In this document: positions 60,802-64,000 of the stretch, piece by piece
Layout: every line of letters starts with the position of its first letter
Numbering within the stretch: the stretch's first letter is position 1
NCBI GenBank assembly: GCA_028289345.1
Contig: JANQQL010000025.1
Coordinates: forward strand, 558,001 to 622,000
DNA length: 64,000 nucleotides
From: Planctomycetota bacterium
GTDB taxonomy: Bacteria > Planctomycetota > B15-G4 > SIAN01
Reading direction: 5' to 3'
Program-made: the position numbers and the translations under genes
The notes under the pieces: generated by a model
The model's database searches: none
Seen by the model: the letters and a program-made list of their open reading frames with translations, nothing else
Told to the model about the DNA's origin: nothing

Positions 60802-62175
60802 TCACCTTCTGGTCGGATTCCGAAGCAGGTCGCGAAGAACCTCCAATCCCCAGCGCAACTGAGACACCTGCGGCGGATTGCCAAGTCCTAGCCTCACACA
60901 CTCCGGAGTGGATCCGCGAGTCAGGGCAAACCAGCGGGCCGGAGTGACAGAAACGCCGCGTTCGCGGGCCACTTGGGTGAACCGCTCGCTTCTCCACGAG
61001 CGCGGCAGGGGAAGCCAAACATGGTGGCTTCGTTCGTCACCGCGAACACTCGGACCCAGCTGCTCTCGCGCAATCCTTTGTCGGTGACGAAGGGCTCGCC
61101 GACGCTCCCGCAAGATCGCTTGGTCTGCACGGGTTTCCATCCACCGGGCAAAAATGTCGGACCATGGGGACGTGGAGAGTTCGGCCAAGGTTGTCAGTTC
61201 CGTCAGCACGTCCGAATGCTTTGAAGAAGGAGCATGAACGAAGCACAGAGAAAGCTCCGGGGAAAGCGCCAGCCGGGTGCTCGCGATCAAGAAGGTGCGC
61301 TCAGGAGCAAGGGCAGCAATCGGCGGCAAAGGAGTCTTCCACAAAAACCCGCTTTCTTCTTCTTCCAGGATGTCCACATCATGAGTCTTCGCGATTTCCA
61401 CGATCTTCTTGCGTCGCGTCATCGGCATTGTTGCGTTGGTCGGTGTCGGAAGAGTCGGCTGAACCAGAAGTACTTTGGCGGAGGTCTTTCGGCATTGTTG
61501 GTCCAGCGATTCCGGCAGAATCCCTCGCGAGTCGGTCGCGACACGGCAAAGTCGGATCCCACGATGCCGAGCGGTCGCAGCCAAGGAAGGATGCCCGAGG
61601 GCCGCGGACATCACCGCGTCTCCGGGACGACAGATCGCTGCGAGAATGGAGGTTCTCGCGGTCCGTTCGCTCTTGCAATGAATGATCTGTTCCGGATTCG
61701 GGTGCCAACCAAGGCGACCGATCCACTCTGCGCCCAGCGCTTGCTGGGTCGAAGAAAGCTGACTCCACACAGACCGGGGTTGGAGCCAATCAGAAGGTCG
61801 GCGGCTCAGAAACCGTCCCGCACTCTTCCAGGCTGCCGCTTCTGCCGGCACGGCAACCGGAAAGTTCTGTCGCAGATCGAGAGTCAGAGGAGGCGGCGGC
61901 TCCTCGAAGGGTTGGGCTTTGTTCGGCGGGAGGTGGTACCGGAGAAAGGTTCCTCTTCCGGGCTCTCCCTGGATCCATCCACGCCTCCGTGCTTCGCCAT
62001 AGGCTTTGGTCACGGTTCCGAGAGCGACACCCAGCTGCCGGGCAAGCATGCGCTGAGAAGGAAGACGCTGGCCTGGCGCAAGAGCTCCGCAATCCATTCC
62101 TTCGGCAAGCGCGTCACAGATCGCGAGGTAGGGCGGGCTGGGGCGATTCAAGAGATCCGGAGTCCAAAACGTCAT
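60802..62175 (-). CDS. MocR/GntR-type transcriptional regulator with degenerate aminotransferase-like domain
   Basis: The 457-residue protein combines an N-terminal GntR winged helix (YLAICDALAEGMDCGALAPGQRLPSQRMLARQLGVALGTVTKAYGEARRRGWIQGEPGRGTFL, residues 16-78) with a fold-type I aminotransferase-like domain, the MocR architecture. In active MocRs PLP is held by the lysine of SFSK and by EDDY. Here the aligned segments read ASTRLALS, with Arg301 at the lysine position, and LEEEESGFLW, so PLP binding is probably lost. It therefore may sense another ligand or act without one. Its start codon directly follows a perfect palindrome, suggesting autoregulation. Neighbouring targets could include the divergent hydrolase. 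Confidence 0.85.
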   Translation of the reverse strand: MTFWTPDLLNRPSPPYLAICDALAEGMDCGALAPGQRLPSQRMLARQLGVALGTVTKAYGEARRRGWIQGEPGRGTFLRYHLPPNKAQPFEEPPPPLTLDLRQNFPVAVPAEAAAWKSAGRFLSRRPSDWLQPRSVWSQLSSTQQALGAEWIGRLGWHPNPEQIIHCKSERTARTSILAAICRPGDAVMSAALGHPSLAATARHRGIRLCRVATDSRGILPESLDQQCRKTSAKVLLVQPTLPTPTNATMPMTRRKKIVEIAKTHDVDILEEEESGFLWKTPLPPIAALAPERTFLIASTRLALSPELSLCFVHAPSSKHSDVLTELTTLAELSTSPWSDIFARWMETRADQAILRERRRALRHRQRIAREQLGPSVRGDERSHHVWLPLPRSWRSERFTQVARERGVSVTPARWFALTRGSTPECVRLGLGNPPQVSQLRWGLEVLRDLLRNPTRR

Positions 62176-62202
62176 TAGTACACTTTATTCAAAAGTGTAC
62201 TA
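62176..62202. promoter_or_regulatory. Perfect palindrome abutting the MocR start codon (putative operator)
   Basis: TAGTACACTTT (62176-62186) and AAAGTGTACTA (62192-62202) are exact reverse complements around a five-base centre ATTCA. The palindrome touches the regulator's ATG at 62173-62175, leaving no space for a ribosome-binding site, and lies about 130 bases before the divergent hydrolase gene. It is the obvious candidate binding site for the GntR domain. Confidence 0.75.
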
Positions 62203-62333
62203 CTTCCTCGAACCTGATCCGCTCGAATCCGGAACCGAAGAGGCGGTGGGGAGGTGCGTCGCACCGGCCGTTCCGAGGGGCCTTTCCTCTGAGGACCGGT
62301 CGATCCCTAGCCCTTGGATTCTGGGAGGATCGA

Positions 62334-63443
62334 ATGGTGGTTTTTCAGCTGCTTTTACTGCTTGCAGGAACTGGGGTGCAGAACACGATGGCTCGCCAGT
62401 CAGTGATTTCGCCGAGCGGACCCCGTTTGGTTGGCTCCTTCCTCGAGACCTTTGAGCAAGCAGACCGAGAGGAAGTCTTCACCGAAGAGCCCGACGATGC
62501 GCGCCGTTTCGTGGTGCAGTTCTGGTACCCCACCGACTCGGCAGAGAGTCCACCTCTCCCGTACATGGACCCCAAGACCGCCGAGTTTCAAGCCGGGAGC
62601 TTCGACCTTCCCAAGGGTTTCGCCCAGGAGCTACGAAGTCACTCCTTCGGCGACTCTGCCCTATCCCAATCGAAGGAGGTGTTCCCTCTCATTCTTTGTT
62701 CACCGGGGCTCGGAGAGCCGCAACACACCTATCAGGGGCTGTGTGAGGAGCTGGCGAGTCGCGGCTTTGTGGTCGCGGGAATCAATCACACCTACTCGAC
62801 TCACGTGACCGTGTTCCCTGACGGGACGTTCCGGACCTGGGACGACTTTGCTTGGAACTGGGAAGATCCCGAGCGGTTTCCTCAGGCGATCCACGCCAAC
62901 ATCTATGAGTGGTTGGCCGATGCACAGCATGTCTTGGACGTCCTCGGGGCGTTGGAATGGGAACAGGAAGACCACCCCTTTGCGGGGCGGCTCAATGTCG
63001 ATGAAGTGGGATACTTCGGGCATTCCTATGGCGGATCGACGGCACTTCTCGCGGGGCTTCATGACCCGCGTGTCGTCGCCGTCGTCGACATGGATGGGGA
63101 GCCGTTGGGGGAGCAAGGACGGCCCCACCAACTGGAAGTTCCCGCATTGCTACTCACCATTCCGGGAAGCAAGATGTTCGACGAGTTCCATCGAAGTGAG
63201 TGTGATCGATTGGTGGAGTTTCGTGGCGGCACCCATTTCACATTCTCCGACGCACCACGCCTCCAGGAGATGTTTCGGTCCCCGAAGAATGAAGAATCCT
63301 CGACCCACTTGGGGGGGCTTCGCGGCTTGGAGCTCACCCGGACTCTGGTTGGTCGATTCTTCCGGCGTCACCTCCTGGAACAGCCCGATCCGTCGTTTGA
63401 GTCGTGGATGGCCGCACAGCCCGAATTGGTCGTCGTCCCTTGA
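62334..63443 (+). CDS. Secreted alpha/beta hydrolase, PAF-acetylhydrolase-like
   Basis: This is a 369-residue esterase/lipase-type protein with an N-terminal hydrophobic signal (VVFQLLLLLAGTGVQ). The oxyanion segment ILCSPGLGEPQHTYQGLCEELASRGFVV, the nucleophile elbow GHSYGG (Ser231), a following VVDMDGEP (candidate acid) and GTHFTFSD (candidate His) give the complete triad in the order seen in platelet-activating-factor acetylhydrolase/cutinase-like enzymes. The start at 62334 has GGGAGG seven bases upstream. It is divergent from the MocR regulator with the palindrome between them and may be its target. The substrate is unknown. Confidence 0.82.
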   Translation: MVVFQLLLLLAGTGVQNTMARQSVISPSGPRLVGSFLETFEQADREEVFTEEPDDARRFVVQFWYPTDSAESPPLPYMDPKTAEFQAGSFDLPKGFAQELRSHSFGDSALSQSKEVFPLILCSPGLGEPQHTYQGLCEELASRGFVVAGINHTYSTHVTVFPDGTFRTWDDFAWNWEDPERFPQAIHANIYEWLADAQHVLDVLGALEWEQEDHPFAGRLNVDEVGYFGHSYGGSTALLAGLHDPRVVAVVDMDGEPLGEQGRPHQLEVPALLLTIPGSKMFDEFHRSECDRLVEFRGGTHFTFSDAPRLQEMFRSPKNEESSTHLGGLRGLELTRTLVGRFFRRHLLEQPDPSFESWMAAQPELVVVP

Positions 63444-63538
63444 GGCGAGTCGGACCCAAGAGTCGCTCCGCCCCGCGGCGATGCCATCCTTCGGCTTTCG
63501 GTTACACCCTCTCGCCCTGAAAGGTCGATCCCCGCTGA

Positions 63539-64000
63539 ATGGGAGAGTCGGATAGGAAATGGAGCGCCGGGGTCCTGGTCGTGGCGTGGGCCGTGGCGGC
63601 GTTCGAGTGGTCGCGGATGAGTCCCGCCCATCTGTTGTGGGCGTGTGACGTTTCCTTGTTGCTGACGGCGATCGCCCTTTTTGTGGGCTCGTCTCGATTG
63701 CTCACCGCGCAAATGACTCTGCTGGTCGGAGTTCACACGTTCTGGTGGGTGGACTTCCTGAGTGTCCTAGTGGCCGACGTCGCCCCCTTCGGCTTCAATT
63801 CTTACATGTTCTTTCGAGATCTGTCCTTTGGGCAGAAAGCGTTGTCGCTGTTCAATCACCTGGCCGTCGTCCCGCTGGGGTTCGCCGGACTCCGACAGCT
63901 CGGCGTCCACCAAAGAGGTTGGCATTGGATGGCGCTTCAGTGCGCCGTGTTGGGTGGGCTTTCGCTCGGCTTCGCGGCGAGTGGTGAGATTGCGTTGAAC
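63539..64000 (+). CDS. Polytopic membrane protein, truncated by the window end
   Basis: An open frame from ATG 63539 runs through the last base (154 residues so far, no stop). It begins MGESDRKWSAGVLVVAWAVA and contains four or five hydrophobic segments, including LLWACDVSLLLTAIALFVGS, MTLLVGVHTFWWVDFLSVLV and LFNHLAVVPLGFAGLR. It resembles small uncharacterised integral membrane proteins; no motif allows a function. The ribosome-binding site is poor, so the exact start is uncertain. Confidence 0.65.
   Translation, partial: MGESDRKWSAGVLVVAWAVAAFEWSRMSPAHLLWACDVSLLLTAIALFVGSSRLLTAQMTLLVGVHTFWWVDFLSVLVADVAPFGFNSYMFFRDLSFGQKALSLFNHLAVVPLGFAGLRQLGVHQRGWHWMALQCAVLGGLSLGFAASGEIALN

Overview
This window reads as a chromosomal segment of a GC-rich (about 60% by eye), motile, diderm bacterium, most probably a member of the Planctomycetota. 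The evidence is the pairing of an ECF sigma factor with a membrane-anchored TPR serine/threonine kinase, several secreted repeat proteins of kinds common in that phylum (HEAT, PEGA, NxxGxxxF), an mcsA-mcsB-clpC operon in an organism that also makes flagellar P- and L-rings (FlgI, FlgH), and murD. The assignment is an inference from gene content. I see no insertion sequence, CRISPR array or rRNA.

Layout. 1-7.4 kb (minus strand): carbon-starvation transporter cstA, a small TfoX/YjbR-like protein, a secreted HEAT-repeat protein, NAD(P)H-hydrate dehydratase and a zinc-type L-asparaginase, closely packed. 7.5-16.2 kb (plus strand): a bifunctional-nuclease-domain protein, two tRNA-Ser genes, a PEGA lipoprotein, murD, the arginine-phosphorylation/proteolysis operon mcsA-mcsB-clpC with structured leader RNA, and a secreted repeat protein.

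16.4-49.2 kb is a large flagellar region. fliC, fliD, fliS and a FliT-like gene lie on the minus strand. fliO-P-Q-R-flhB-flhA, a small membrane protein, fliA and three accessory genes lead to a second flagellin on the plus strand. Then come fliK-flgD-flgE, an unknown membrane protein, two very large multidomain glycosyltransferases, and flgF-G-A-H-I-J-N-K-L. Two near-perfect sigma-54 promoters precede fliK and flgF. Genes for the MS-ring, C-ring, export ATPase, FlgB/FlgC and motor stators are absent here and must be elsewhere.

49.2-52.5 kb holds a divergent ECF sigma factor/protein kinase pair. 52.5-59.8 kb (minus strand) is the most interesting part: a compact RiPP (class I lanthipeptide-like) cluster. 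A 45-residue precursor ends in the Ser/Thr/Cys-rich core CQSSTTSPLCTCPITKP. It is followed by a LanB dehydratase split into separate elimination and glutamylation proteins, an ABC exporter whose C39 peptidase domain has lost its catalytic cysteine, and a HlyD-type adaptor. No LanC cyclase or dedicated leader protease is visible.

59.9-64 kb: a secreted protein with a single CxxCH motif, a MocR-type regulator whose PLP-binding residues appear lost and whose start codon abuts a perfect palindrome, a divergent secreted alpha/beta hydrolase, and the start of a polytopic membrane protein cut off by the window end.
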